Source: Brevibacillus_H ginsengisoli (lineage in GTDB: Bacteria > Bacillota > Bacilli > Brevibacillales > Brevibacillaceae). Taken from it: DNA of 64,000 bases. Shown here one piece after another: positions 53,177 through 62,496 of this stretch (the stretch's first letter is position 1; each line of letters begins with the position of its first letter). The DNA lies in the NCBI RefSeq assembly GCF_050113715.1, contig NZ_JBNJQR010000002.1:434001-498000 (forward strand), given 5' to 3'. Under the pieces are notes generated by a model. The model searched no databases. It was not told where the DNA came from and was given only the letters and a program-made list of their open reading frames with translations. The translations under genes and the position numbers were made by a program.

Positions 53177-55438
53177 ATGAAAGATGTAAACGAGGCTCTC
53201 ATTCAAAAAGAACAAGCATGGAAAGGCTTCAAACAAGGCGCGTGGGCTAACGAAGTAAACGTACGAGATTTTATTCAAAACAACTGGATTCCTTACTTGG
53301 GTACAGATGAATTCTTGGCTGGACCAACCGAGAACACCAAGAAGCTAGAGAGCATCGTAAACGATCTGTATCGTCAAGAACGCGAGAAAAACGGCGTGTT
53401 GGATATTGATACCAAAACACCTTCAAGTATCGTCTCCCATGGACCTGGATATATCCAAGAAGACATTGAACAAATCGTAGGTCTTCAAACGGACTCCCCT
53501 CGCCGCCGCTCAATCATGCCGTTTGGTGGAATTCGCATGGTTGAGGATTCTGTTAAGGCATATGGATACGAAATGGATCCGCTTGTTAAAGATATCTTTA
53601 CGAAATATCGTAAAACCCATAACCAAGGTGTGTTTGATGCCTACACTCCAGAGATGTTGCTTGCGCGTAAAGCGGCCATTATTACAGGCCTTCCCGACGC
53701 TTATGGCCGTGGACGCATTATCGGGGATTATCGTCGTGTCGCCCTGTATGGGATTGACTTCCTGATTGAAGACAGAAAACATCAGTTTTCTTTAACGAAT
53801 AAAGAATCAATGACTGAAGCAGTAATCCGTGAACGTGAAGAGATTACCGAACAATTCCGTGCGCTGAACGAATGCAAGCAAATGGCTGCTTCTTACGGTT
53901 ACGACATCTCTAAACCAGCAGCGAATGCGAAAGAAGCTGTACAATGGGTGTATTTTGGTTATCTCGCCGCCATCAAGGAACAAAATGGTGCCGCAATGAG
54001 TATTGGTCGTATCAGCACATTCCTCGATATTTACTTTGAGCGTGACCTGCAGGCAGGTGTCATTACCGAAGAAGAAGCACAAGAAATCATGGACCACTTC
54101 GTCATGAAGCTCCGCATGGTGAATTTCTTGCGTACGCCTGACTACAATGATTTGTTCAGTGGCGACCCTACTTGGGTAACTGAATCTATTGGTGGTATGT
54201 CACAGGATGGCAAACCACTCGTAACCAAAACGTCTTTCCGTATTCTGCATACTCTTTTCAATCTAGGACCTGCTCCAGAACCAAACTTGACTGTTCTTTG
54301 GTCTAAAGATTTGCCACAGAACTTCAAAGATTTCTGCGCCAAAGTGTCCATTGAGACAAGCTCCATTCAATACGAAAATGATGATTTAATGAGACCGATT
54401 TATGGTGACGACTACGGTATCGCCTGCTGCGTATCCGCGATGAAAATTGGTAAACAAATGCAATTTTTTGGTGCTCGCGCCAACCTTGCCAAAGCCCTTC
54501 TCTACGCAATCAACGGCGGTGTAGATGAAAAAATGGGTGTACAGGTAGGACCAGCAGTCGCTCCTCTTCAAGGTGAATATCTGCAATACGATGAAGTAAT
54601 GGAACGTTATGAACAAGTGATGGATTGGTTGGCGGAGTTGTATATCAATACACTGAACGTCATTCATTACATGCATGATAAATACAGCTACGAGCGTTTC
54701 GAGATGGCGTTGCATGACCGTCATATCCTGCGCACAATGGCTTGCGGTATCGCTGGACTCTCTGTCGTAGCCGATTCCCTAGCTGCTATCAAGTACGCCA
54801 AAGTAAAACCGATCCGCAATGAACGAGGCATTGCTGTTGACTTCATTACAGAAGGAGAGTTCCCTACTTTTGGTAACAACGATGAGCTTGTCGACCAGAT
54901 TGCTGTTGAAATGGTTGAGAAGTTCATGAGCAAATTGCGCAAGTATCCAACCTATCGCAATGCGGTGCACACTCAATCCGTGCTTACCATTACATCTAAC
55001 GTGGTCTATGGTAAGAAAACAGGTACAACACCGGATGGTCGTATCGCAGGCGAACCATTTGCGCCAGGTGCGAACCCAATGCATGGACGTGATCAAAAAG
55101 GAGCTCTCGCATCCTTCACCTCTTTGGCGAAATTGCCGTATGAAGAGTCTTTGGATGGTATCTCCTACACCTTCTCTATCGTGCCAGGTGCCCTTGGAAC
55201 AAATCGTCAGGATCGTGTGAAAAACCTGGTATCCCTACTTGATGGTTACAGCATGCAAGGTGGTCACCACGTGAACGTTAACGTATTTGATCGGGCTCAG
55301 CTTCTCGACGCAATGGAGCATCCAGAGAAATATCCACAGTTGACCATTCGTGTATCTGGTTATGCGGTGAATTTCATTAAATTGACGAGAGAACAACAAC
55401 TTGATGTAATCAACAGAACTTTCCACGAAAGAATGTGA
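53177..55438 (+). CDS. pflB: Pyruvate formate-lyase
   Basis: A 753-residue glycyl-radical enzyme with the double cysteine YGIACCVSAM and the C-terminal radical glycine in IRVSGYAVNFIKL. It splits pyruvate into acetyl-CoA and formate without oxygen. The ATG at 53177 follows AAGGG; a TTG nine bases upstream is too close to the ribosome site. No separate Rex box was seen between adhE and pflB. Confidence 0.96.
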   Translation: MKDVNEALIQKEQAWKGFKQGAWANEVNVRDFIQNNWIPYLGTDEFLAGPTENTKKLESIVNDLYRQEREKNGVLDIDTKTPSSIVSHGPGYIQEDIEQIVGLQTDSPRRRSIMPFGGIRMVEDSVKAYGYEMDPLVKDIFTKYRKTHNQGVFDAYTPEMLLARKAAIITGLPDAYGRGRIIGDYRRVALYGIDFLIEDRKHQFSLTNKESMTEAVIREREEITEQFRALNECKQMAASYGYDISKPAANAKEAVQWVYFGYLAAIKEQNGAAMSIGRISTFLDIYFERDLQAGVITEEEAQEIMDHFVMKLRMVNFLRTPDYNDLFSGDPTWVTESIGGMSQDGKPLVTKTSFRILHTLFNLGPAPEPNLTVLWSKDLPQNFKDFCAKVSIETSSIQYENDDLMRPIYGDDYGIACCVSAMKIGKQMQFFGARANLAKALLYAINGGVDEKMGVQVGPAVAPLQGEYLQYDEVMERYEQVMDWLAELYINTLNVIHYMHDKYSYERFEMALHDRHILRTMACGIAGLSVVADSLAAIKYAKVKPIRNERGIAVDFITEGEFPTFGNNDELVDQIAVEMVEKFMSKLRKYPTYRNAVHTQSVLTITSNVVYGKKTGTTPDGRIAGEPFAPGANPMHGRDQKGALASFTSLAKLPYEESLDGISYTFSIVPGALGTNRQDRVKNLVSLLDGYSMQGGHHVNVNVFDRAQLLDAMEHPEKYPQLTIRVSGYAVNFIKLTREQQLDVINRTFHERM

Positions 55439-55442
55439 TGGT

Positions 55443-56198
55443 ATGGAAGGCAAGATTCATTCGGTAGAAACTATGGGATTGGATGACGGACCGGGTATCC
55501 GCTATATTCTCTTCATGCAAGGATGTCCGCTGCGATGCCAATTCTGTCATAACCCAGATACCTGGCAGTTAAGCGATGGCAGGGCTGTAGACAGCATGAC
55601 GATTTTTGAGGAAGCCAAGAATTACATGCCCTACTATCGCGCATCTGGAGGCGGAATTACGGTAAGCGGTGGAGAACCCCTCATGCAAGCGGCATTTGTA
55701 AAGGACCTGTTTCGAGCGTGTAAAGAAGCCGGCATCCATACCGCACTGGATACCACGGGCATGATTTGGAATGATGACGTGGAAGAGTTACTCCAGTATA
55801 CCGATTTGGTCTTGCTTGACCTTAAGGAAATGGATGAAGGAAAGCACCACGAGCTCACCGGCTGCTTGAACAGATCAGTTCTACAATTTGCAAGGTATCT
55901 GGCTCGGCATAACATTCCCGTCTGGATCCGACACGTCCTTGTCCCAGGTCTCACTGACCATCCAGATAGCATCGAACAGATTGGTGCTTTCATTCAGCCC
56001 ATGACCAACATTCAACGAGTCGAGCTGCTCCCCTTTCACAAGATGGGTGAGTACAAATGGAAAGAATTAAATCTCCACTACAAATTGACCGAGACAGAAC
56101 CTTCCTCTGAGCAAGAAGTACAACAAGCGTACGCCTTGCTTGGAAAATATCTCTCAAAACAGATTATGCCAGGCTGGATTCCCCCCACTTCCGCATAA
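55443..56198 (+). CDS. pflA: Pyruvate formate-lyase-activating enzyme
   Basis: A 251-residue radical-SAM enzyme with the CX3CX2C cluster motif in QGCPLRCQFCHNPDTW, the glycine-rich SAM region SGGGITVSGGEPL and IRHVLVPGLTD. It installs the glycyl radical on PflB. It starts 4 bases after the pflB stop and ends at a terminator. Confidence 0.96.
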   Translation: MEGKIHSVETMGLDDGPGIRYILFMQGCPLRCQFCHNPDTWQLSDGRAVDSMTIFEEAKNYMPYYRASGGGITVSGGEPLMQAAFVKDLFRACKEAGIHTALDTTGMIWNDDVEELLQYTDLVLLDLKEMDEGKHHELTGCLNRSVLQFARYLARHNIPVWIRHVLVPGLTDHPDSIEQIGAFIQPMTNIQRVELLPFHKMGEYKWKELNLHYKLTETEPSSEQEVQQAYALLGKYLSKQIMPGWIPPTSA

Positions 56199-56210
56199 TT
56201 GATGATAGTA

Positions 56211-56250
56211 AACCGCAACGACCCTCTCCCCAAGGTTGTTGCGGTTTTTT
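56211..56250 (+). terminator. Terminator of adhE-pflB-pflA
   Basis: AACCGCAAC...GTTGCGGTT stem followed by T6, 12 bases after the pflA stop. Confidence 0.88.
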
Positions 56251-56306
56251 GTGGTAATACCGGCGTGGCTAACACCGCCCTGATTGTCAATACGTTCCTT
56301 TACAAA

Positions 56307-57068
56307 CTATTTTCTTGTTCTCGTCACATACGGATAAATCGGATCTCTTAATTGAAATTCATACGTTTCACCATTCACAATGCCTACAACCTTTTCGCTA
56401 TCATAAAGTTCTAACATAAATCCAGCCATTTCTTTCGCAGTATGAAATTTAGGAACTACACCTTCATATTGGAATGAATCTGAATCCAACGCACGTTTAG
56501 CAAATTCCGTTTCAGTTGCAGCAGGAGCTAAAACTTTGGCTTGCAAGGCGGCTCCTTTTTCTTTCAATTCTTGTGCAAGACCTTCTGTAAAGGCACTTAC
56601 GTAGAACTTTGTCGCGCAGTAGGTCACAGCATCGGCAACGATCAGGTATCCTCCTCCAGAAGAAATATTGATGATTTGCGTTCCATCAACCTCTGCATAA
56701 TCTCGTACATAAAGCGAGGACAGAACGGTTAACGCCTCTATATTCAAGTGAAGCATCGTCTCGATTTTATTTAAATTTTGTTCCCCCACAGAAGCAAAGT
56801 TTCCAAAACCGGCATTGTTAATCCATGTCTCGATCTGATAATTCCGAAGACTTTCGTAAAATTCATATACGTTCGCTTTATCAGATAAATCAACGGTTCG
56901 AATGACAACATCCAGGTCTGCATTAATTTCAGCCACTTTTGATTTTAGCTTTTCCAATTCTTCCGTTCTGCGGGCTGCTATGATCAAGTTTTTTTCGCGA
57001 GCTGCAAAAGCAAGCGCCGATTCGTACCCAATCCCTGAACTGGCACCCGTAATAACCGTATATTTCAT
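56307..57068 (-). CDS. Short-chain dehydrogenase/reductase
   Basis: A 253-residue classical SDR: NAD(P) loop TGASSGIGYESALAF, NNAGFGNF, catalytic INISSGGGY serine and YCATKFYVSAF (Tyr, Lys). The length and the arginine after the nucleotide-binding fold (AARRTEEL) suit NADPH-dependent members. Substrate unknown. Confidence 0.88.
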   Translation of the reverse strand: MKYTVITGASSGIGYESALAFAAREKNLIIAARRTEELEKLKSKVAEINADLDVVIRTVDLSDKANVYEFYESLRNYQIETWINNAGFGNFASVGEQNLNKIETMLHLNIEALTVLSSLYVRDYAEVDGTQIINISSGGGYLIVADAVTYCATKFYVSAFTEGLAQELKEKGAALQAKVLAPAATETEFAKRALDSDSFQYEGVVPKFHTAKEMAGFMLELYDSEKVVGIVNGETYEFQLRDPIYPYVTRTRK

Positions 57069-57162
57069 ATATATTCCTCCTGAATTTTATTGAATTCTTT
57101 CATTGTGAACGAACTACGAGTTGATTATACTGGATAAAATTAAGATGTATGCTTCATTGGCT

Positions 57163-57191
57163 AAAAAAAGGCCAGCGATTTCTCGCCAGCC
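57163..57191 (-). terminator. Terminator of the PhnA-like gene
   Basis: On the minus strand a 9-bp stem (with GU pairs) closed by GAAA is followed by T7, about 10 bases after the stop at 57201. Confidence 0.8.
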
Positions 57192-57200
57192 CTCTAGTCG

Positions 57201-57539
57201 TTACACCTTTTTAACGAATTCAGATTTTAACTGCATAGCTCCGATACCATCGATTTTGCAGTCAATATCATGGTCTCCGTCAACCAAGCGAATATTTTTC
57301 ACCTTCGTGCCAATTTTAACGACTAATGAAGTTCCTTTTACTTTAAGGTCTTTAATTACCGTTACAGTATCACCATCATTTAGGACGTTTCCATTCGCGT
57401 CTTTGACGACCTTGACCTCTTCTTTTTCGCTCTCTGATTCTAAAGTCCACTCATGTCCACATTCTGGGCACACAAATAGAATCCCGTTTTCGTAAGTGTA
57501 CTCTGAATTGCATTTTGGACAATTTGGCAAGCTAGACAT
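57201..57539 (-). CDS. PhnA/YjdM-family zinc-ribbon protein
   Basis: About 112 residues with a zinc ribbon (NCPKCNSEYTYENG, CPECGHEW) and the conserved C-terminal segment GTSLVVKIGTKVKNIRLVDG. Despite the name, PhnA-like proteins are not shown to act in phosphonate use. The ATG at 57539 follows GGGGGAA; the longer frame upstream is not supported. Confidence 0.85.
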   Translation of the reverse strand: MSSLPNCPKCNSEYTYENGILFVCPECGHEWTLESESEKEEVKVVKDANGNVLNDGDTVTVIKDLKVKGTSLVVKIGTKVKNIRLVDGDHDIDCKIDGIGAMQLKSEFVKKV

Positions 57540-57576
57540 TTTTTCATTTCCCCCATTGGCTATGTGAATTCTACTA

Positions 57577-58350
57577 TTATAACAGACCGACAAGCTCCAG
57601 ACCATGTGCGATTCCGTGTTCGTCAACGTCTTTGGTTACGTATTTGGCCGCTTGCTTCACAACATCGGAAGCATTGCCCATTGCTACACTGTTAGCAACC
57701 GAACGAAGCATTTCCAAATCGTTTAAACCGTCTCCAAAAGCGTACACGTCCTCGCTTTTAATTCCCAATTGATTCACCAAAACCTCAATTCCTTTAGCTT
57801 TGGATCCTCCAACCGGAAGTACGTCAACCGCGAGCGGATGCCAGCGTATAAACTGAAAATGATCAAAGTCAGTCTGATTTGGCAATTCTTCGTCTTTCGA
57901 ACAGAATAAAATCGTTTGATAAAGATCTCGGGCTTCATAATACGCCGGATCGAATGCGGGATGATCAAACTCTAGGGAGCCCATGCTTTTTTGTACAAAT
58001 GGATGGAATTCGATATTGGTCTTCATATCCAGATGATCCATATATAAAAGCGGCAATTGGGACTTTGAACAGTAGTCTGAAAGGGAGCGAATGGCTTCTT
58101 TATTGAGCGGGTTTGTATAAATTGGCTGGTTATTCAATACAACATATTGTCCGTTATAGCTAACATAGGTGTCAATTTCCAGCTCAGCGCGCAAGTCCTC
58201 AAACATGAAGGGTGCGCGACCAGTGGCGATAGCTACATCATGGCCCTTTTCACGCAATGCTTGAATGGCTTGTTTGGCAGATGCGGGCAACTTCTTCCCG
58301 TGGTCGAGAAGTGTTCCATCTATATCGAAAAAAACCATTTTCTTTGTCAT
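57577..58350 (-). CDS. Cof-type HAD-IIB hydrolase (sugar/nucleotide phosphatase)
   Basis: A 257-residue HAD phosphatase with motif I FFDIDGTLLDHG, the C2 cap (SYNGQYVVLNN), and motif IV FGDGLNDLEML. Substrate unknown; typical members dephosphorylate sugar phosphates or flavin precursors. Confidence 0.88.
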   Translation of the reverse strand: MTKKMVFFDIDGTLLDHGKKLPASAKQAIQALREKGHDVAIATGRAPFMFEDLRAELEIDTYVSYNGQYVVLNNQPIYTNPLNKEAIRSLSDYCSKSQLPLLYMDHLDMKTNIEFHPFVQKSMGSLEFDHPAFDPAYYEARDLYQTILFCSKDEELPNQTDFDHFQFIRWHPLAVDVLPVGGSKAKGIEVLVNQLGIKSEDVYAFGDGLNDLEMLRSVANSVAMGNASDVVKQAAKYVTKDVDEHGIAHGLELVGLL

Positions 58351-58523
58351 GCTTTCTCTCCTTTTTGCTTCCTCTTTTGTCTTATCTCTCTATCCAATAA
58401 GGTTTTTTCACCCTCACTTAATTTTATCATAGATTCAACCTCTTGTTCCTTTTCCCGTGTTTTTTCATGTAAATGTAATATCAAGCGGATGACAAGGCAT
58501 ATAGTGAACTGGAGGTGAAAAGT

Positions 58524-58709
58524 ATGGCTGAAATCAAGATATTAGACAATGGTCCGTTAGTAGTATCAGGAACGAAATTAATCGATGGTGAAGGAACTCC
58601 TGTTGAAACAAAAGAACAGTTCTATCTCTGTCGATGTGGTTTAAGCACGAACAAACCTTATTGTAATGGTGCACACAAAAATACGTTCGAAAGTCAAGTA
58701 AGAGCGTAA
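58524..58709 (+). CDS. CDGSH iron-sulfur domain protein
   Basis: 61 residues with CRCGLSTNKPYCNGAH, the CDGSH [2Fe-2S] motif with Asn in place of the usual Asp. The ligands (three Cys, one His) are intact. The ATG at 58524 follows GGAGGTG. Its transcript ends at the repeat-type hairpin at 58728-58768. Confidence 0.8.
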   Translation: MAEIKILDNGPLVVSGTKLIDGEGTPVETKEQFYLCRCGLSTNKPYCNGAHKNTFESQVRA

Positions 58710-58727
58710 AAACATGGATTAATAAAC

Positions 58728-58816
58728 AGAGTCCACTCTCCCAGTAACTAAAGGAGATATTGGACTCTTCTTTCTTGCTATTTCAGCTATTTCTTATGCA
58801 TCTTAAGTTTCAGGAA
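58728..58816. repeat. Repeat copy J0: terminator hairpin plus potD 3'-end remnant
   Basis: AGAGTCCA (58728) and TGGACTCT (58761) form the shared hairpin. On the minus strand, 58787-58816 reads FLKLKMHKK and stop, the last nine codons of the potD-like gene at 63677. It is the shortest and most diverged of three copies. Confidence 0.75.
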
Positions 58817-58913
58817 TCCACGTTCTTATTCAAACTTATCAATCGCCCACATATTGGAATAGATAGAATAACATGCTATAATCCCCCTGAAAAACTAATT
58901 GGGGGAAATTTGG

Positions 58914-59711
58914 ATGAATAGAACTAATATGAAGCTAATTATTTTTGTGTTTTTGTTTACTACACTGTTTTTTATGAACCTTGAATTTTCCACACCGAAT
59001 CAAGTTCTGGCCTATGATATAAAGAAACACGGAACATCAAAGTATGCTAACGGGGATACATACGAAGGTGATGTCTGTTATTCTGATATCCTTAAAGAAT
59101 TCAGCCCTTGTGGAGATTATGGGCAAATCCTAAATCCAGAAGGACAGATCATTTACGAAGGGTTTTTTGAAGAATTCTCATCTGGGACGCCTCATCCTAG
59201 GTATGTCAAGGACGTGTACAAAACGATTACCGGAATAACCGTGTATGGTACACAGAGTAGAGCCTTGATGGCCCCGATACGAGATTTGGCTGATGCTCTG
59301 GGATTTACAGTTGAGAAATGGGATCCTAAAACACAAGAGGTTACGATAAAGAAAGACTATACCACATTGGTTTACCGGTTAAACTCAGACGTCGTGAAAA
59401 TTAACGGTAATGAATTCTGTGATTGGACAACCGTAAGGCTCATAAATTCCAAAATATACGTACCAGTTGAATACCTGCTTTCCACAGAATTACACCTCTA
59501 TATACACGCTTATCAAACAGAAAAATCATTTGTAATCCACCCCTATTTCGGCAGGGAAGAAGATATCATCGAGATCACGACGATTGAAGGAAAGAAAATC
59601 GTGATTAATAATGACCTCATGACTTCCAAAAAGTTAAGAGATTTAACACTAGCAAGATTAAAAGCAGAGGAACAAAAACAGAAGCAACCAAAACCAACAA
59701 AAACAAAATAA
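58914..59711 (+). CDS. Secreted protein with MORN-like stretch and copper-amine-oxidase-type stalk domain
   Basis: About 265 residues: signal peptide (LIIFVFLFTTLFFMNLEF), a MORN-like segment (KYANGDTYEGDVCYSD, IIYEGFFEEF), then a stalk domain of the copper amine oxidase N-terminal type (SRALMAPIRDLADALGFTVE, VKINGNEFCDW, IYVPVEYLL) and a lysine/glutamine-rich tail. Secreted by many Bacillales, role unclear. Its last 31 codons are copied at 63511-63603. Confidence 0.75.
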   Translation: MNRTNMKLIIFVFLFTTLFFMNLEFSTPNQVLAYDIKKHGTSKYANGDTYEGDVCYSDILKEFSPCGDYGQILNPEGQIIYEGFFEEFSSGTPHPRYVKDVYKTITGITVYGTQSRALMAPIRDLADALGFTVEKWDPKTQEVTIKKDYTTLVYRLNSDVVKINGNEFCDWTTVRLINSKIYVPVEYLLSTELHLYIHAYQTEKSFVIHPYFGREEDIIEITTIEGKKIVINNDLMTSKKLRDLTLARLKAEEQKQKQPKPTKTK

Positions 59712-59893
59712 ATTGATGAATGTTTTATCCAGTAACGCAAAAGAGTCCACTCTCCTGCTAATAGGTAAGAATGGACTCTTCTTTCTTTCTATTTCAACTA
59801 TTTCTTATGCATCTTAAATTCTAGGAACAGTTCGTTGTAGTGCGCCAACATTTTCTTCCCTAGGTTCTCATAAATCTCCAGACCCTCGGTAAT
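59615..59893. repeat. Direct repeat J1: stalk-gene 3' end, hairpin, potD 3' remnant
   Basis: The segment holds the last 31 codons of the stalk gene, the AGAGTCCA/TGGACTCT hairpin (59743-59779), and on the minus strand (59798-59893) a 31-codon in-frame piece equal to the C-terminus of the potD-like protein (ITEGLEIYENLGKKMLAHYN...). The same order occurs in J2. Sequence similarity to potD stops near 59893. Confidence 0.85.
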
Positions 59894-60231
59894 CAGGGTA
59901 TTTTTCACTTATTTCTATTTTGACATACATTCATGTTTTTGTTCTTTTTACCGCTCTATATCAAGTGAATATATTGTTCAATGAAAGTAAAGTATTTCTG
60001 TAGTTCTTTATGAAAAATTTAAAGAACTACATGTTATTCGCGTATGTACTTAGAAATCTAATTGGAAAATTAAAGAGGTAGTCTGGAATGAAAAAACGTT
60101 CCAGGCTACCTCTTTTTACCCAACTATCGAAAGCTCAATTACATTAAAAGTAAAATCTCTGTCACTCATAAAATAACCTCCATAATTTCCTATTGTACAA
60201 TAATATAGAAGGTAAATTGGGAGGTGTCTTT
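59894..60231. other. Hairpin-rich gap after J1
   Basis: No gene seen. Two strong stem-loops occur: TGTAGTTCTTT/AAAGAACTACA at 59999-60031 (11-bp perfect arms, 11-base loop), and AAAGAGGTAG/CTACCTCTTT with an inner CTGGAA/TTCCAG stem at 60072-60117, which has a T run and would terminate rightward transcription although no gene ends here. Confidence 0.6.
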
Positions 60232-61161
60232 ATGGCTGAGTATTATATTCGCCCAGAACGTTCAACTTTGCACGGTTCTTTTTCAAAAGAGTTCACTCCA
60301 ATAGTATCAATCAATTCAGGTGACACTGTTCGCTTCGAGACTCTTGATGGTGGGTGGAATGCTGGTACATTTCAATTGGACGGTGTGAGAGAGAAATTCT
60401 GTGAAAGACGTCATCCACAAGACAGCGGCCATGCCTTGATCGGACCTATTTATATTAATGGAGCAAGACCAGGAAAAACATTGGCTATTCGTATAAACGA
60501 TATTAAGACCGGCAATTGGGGCTGGAGTACCGGAGGTGGATTTCCGAATATTATTAACAAAAGATTGGGTCTTCACGAGGGACCAGAGTATGTTTTGAGG
60601 TGGGACCTAGATGCCTCGAACAATTTAGGGATTAGTAACAAAGGACATAAAATACAGCTCAGACCCTTTATGGGTATTATGGGTATGCCTCCAAATGAAG
60701 ATGGGATCCATTCCACTTACCCCCCAAGGTATTGTGGAGGGAATATTGATTGTAAAGAACTTATTGCTGGCAGTATCTTATACTTACCCATAGCAGTAGA
60801 AGGTGGACTTTTTTCTGTTGGTGACGGTCATGCTGTTCAAGGTGATGGAGAGGTATCTAGTCCAGCTCTCGAATGTCCAATGGAGTTAGTTGATCTTACC
60901 TTCACATTACTTGATCAATGTTTATCGTTCCCAAGAGCAGAGACTCCCGATAAGAGAATTACCTTTGGATTCCATGAAGATGTACATGAAGCAGCGATGA
61001 TTGCCTTAGAGGGAATGCTTGATTGGATTCAGGAATTGTATAGTTTTGAGCGAAAAGAAGCATTAAATTTGGCAAGCCTTCTTGTTGATTTGCATATTAC
61101 TCAACTAGTCAATGGCGTAAACGGTGTACACGCCTTATTATCCAAAGAAGCCATTCTTTAA
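60232..61161 (+). CDS. Acetamidase/formamidase family protein
   Basis: A 309-residue protein with the family features SINSGDTVRFETLDGGWNAG, GPIYINGARPGKTLAIRIND, RPFMGIMGMPP and LYLPIAVEGGLFSVGDGHAV (metal/active-site region). It hydrolyses short amides. The ATG at 60232 follows GGGAGGTG. It is the first gene of the block bracketed by J1 and J2. Confidence 0.87.
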   Translation: MAEYYIRPERSTLHGSFSKEFTPIVSINSGDTVRFETLDGGWNAGTFQLDGVREKFCERRHPQDSGHALIGPIYINGARPGKTLAIRINDIKTGNWGWSTGGGFPNIINKRLGLHEGPEYVLRWDLDASNNLGISNKGHKIQLRPFMGIMGMPPNEDGIHSTYPPRYCGGNIDCKELIAGSILYLPIAVEGGLFSVGDGHAVQGDGEVSSPALECPMELVDLTFTLLDQCLSFPRAETPDKRITFGFHEDVHEAAMIALEGMLDWIQELYSFERKEALNLASLLVDLHITQLVNGVNGVHALLSKEAIL

Positions 61162-61240
61162 AAAATAAATTAAAGCTTATGACTAGTTCAGCAAAAACAG
61201 CTGCTGTAAGACCATCTGCGGCCTTTAGTGTTACTCATGA

Positions 61241-61399
61241 TTAAAACAAGGTGTTCCTTACGATCCAAGACTACATGCTAAAAAGTGCGGTGTAAAATGG
61301 AACGAAGATTATGAGAAAAAAATCAAAGTTAAAACAGAAATCGGCTTGTTTGAGTTAGAGGCTGATAAATTAGCAGAAGAACCAATAGATATTGAATAA
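61241..61399 (+). pseudogene. Coding-like fragment without start codon
   Basis: After an in-frame TGA at 61238 a 52-codon frame reads KQGVPYDPRLHAKKCGVKWN and onward to TAA at 61397, with gene-like composition but no start codon or ribosome site. A short ATG frame (61179, SSAKTAAVRPSAAF) in another phase precedes it, as if a gene had been frameshifted and truncated. Family not recognised. Confidence 0.35.
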
Positions 61400-61554
61400 T
61401 TGATAGCCCAAAGTGGAGACCTAAGTGCTTTGATTATAGATCTTTGCAAAAACACCTGAAAAAATGGAAATTAGTCGATATATTTATTAGCCGTTTTTTA
61501 TACACCTATATAGTCAAAGCACTACGTTACATTAGACTGGCTTTGTAATTTGAA

Positions 61555-62427
61555 CTATCGTGTTCCGTTAGCGATCAAGGTATTCAGAATAAATTCCCTT
61601 ATGGCGATTGAAGTTTCTTCAGGTTGTTCTTCCGCTGAAAAATGTCCGCAATTTTCGATTATCTTGGCATTGATATTTTGCAGGCCGTTTTCTCTAAATC
61701 CGGCAAGGTATTTTTCAATATTTGTGTATTCATCCGATCCTCGCAAGTAAAGAACCGGCGTTGACACCATAACATTTTTTGACGCGACATTATCCTTCTC
61801 ATCCTCAAGGAAACTTCTGTATAAATCAAACCCTGCTTTCAATGCGTCTAAACGGGAATAGGCTTCGACATATGATTTCCTGCGGGCTTCACTCATTCTC
61901 TTGCCTTTTCCGGCTAATACATCATAGAAAAAGGAGAAATAAGGAAGTTCTTTGCCTGAAATCAGTATCTCTGGCAATTCAGGTACGTTATGAAATGCAA
62001 AATGCCTGATGTAAGGATTACTTTTCACCTCGTTCCACGGATCAACACCGGGAATGGCGACATTCATAATCACCGCGCGCGAAAGCCTGTCAGGAAAGCT
62101 TTTCAAGAAAGCATACGTCACCTGGCCTCCAGCATCACACCCTACTAAAGTGACATCATACAAATTCATATGATCCATAATCCCTCGAACATACTCGGCT
62201 ATATTGCGTTTGCTGTATGACTGCAAAGGAATTACTGAATTCCCGATACCGGGGATGTCGATAGCGATAACATGATACTCTTCGGCAAGCCTATTCATCA
62301 CGCCTTCAAACTCCAGCCAACAAGTCGGCCAACCGTGAATAAAAAACACTGTCGGCTTTGATATGGAACCGGCTTCGACCACATGGATCGGGACCTCTTT
62401 GACAATAACTTCCCGGTGTGTGAACAA
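61555..62427 (-). CDS. Alpha/beta hydrolase (epoxide hydrolase/dehalogenase-like)
   Basis: A 290-residue protein with the oxyanion HGWPTCWLEF motif and the nucleophile elbow VGCDAGGQVTYAF, where Asp (GxDxGG) replaces Ser as in epoxide hydrolases and haloalkane dehalogenases. C-terminal His in NCGHFSAEEQ. It lies downstream of the YafY-like regulator, 69 bases away. Confidence 0.85.
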   Translation of the reverse strand: MFTHREVIVKEVPIHVVEAGSISKPTVFFIHGWPTCWLEFEGVMNRLAEEYHVIAIDIPGIGNSVIPLQSYSKRNIAEYVRGIMDHMNLYDVTLVGCDAGGQVTYAFLKSFPDRLSRAVIMNVAIPGVDPWNEVKSNPYIRHFAFHNVPELPEILISGKELPYFSFFYDVLAGKGKRMSEARRKSYVEAYSRLDALKAGFDLYRSFLEDEKDNVASKNVMVSTPVLYLRGSDEYTNIEKYLAGFRENGLQNINAKIIENCGHFSAEEQPEETSIAIREFILNTLIANGTR

Positions 62428-62496
62428 ACCTTCTCACTCCTTTTATATTTTCTGATCACCTCACGATCCTAACATTCAAAATATGACAACAGCGTG

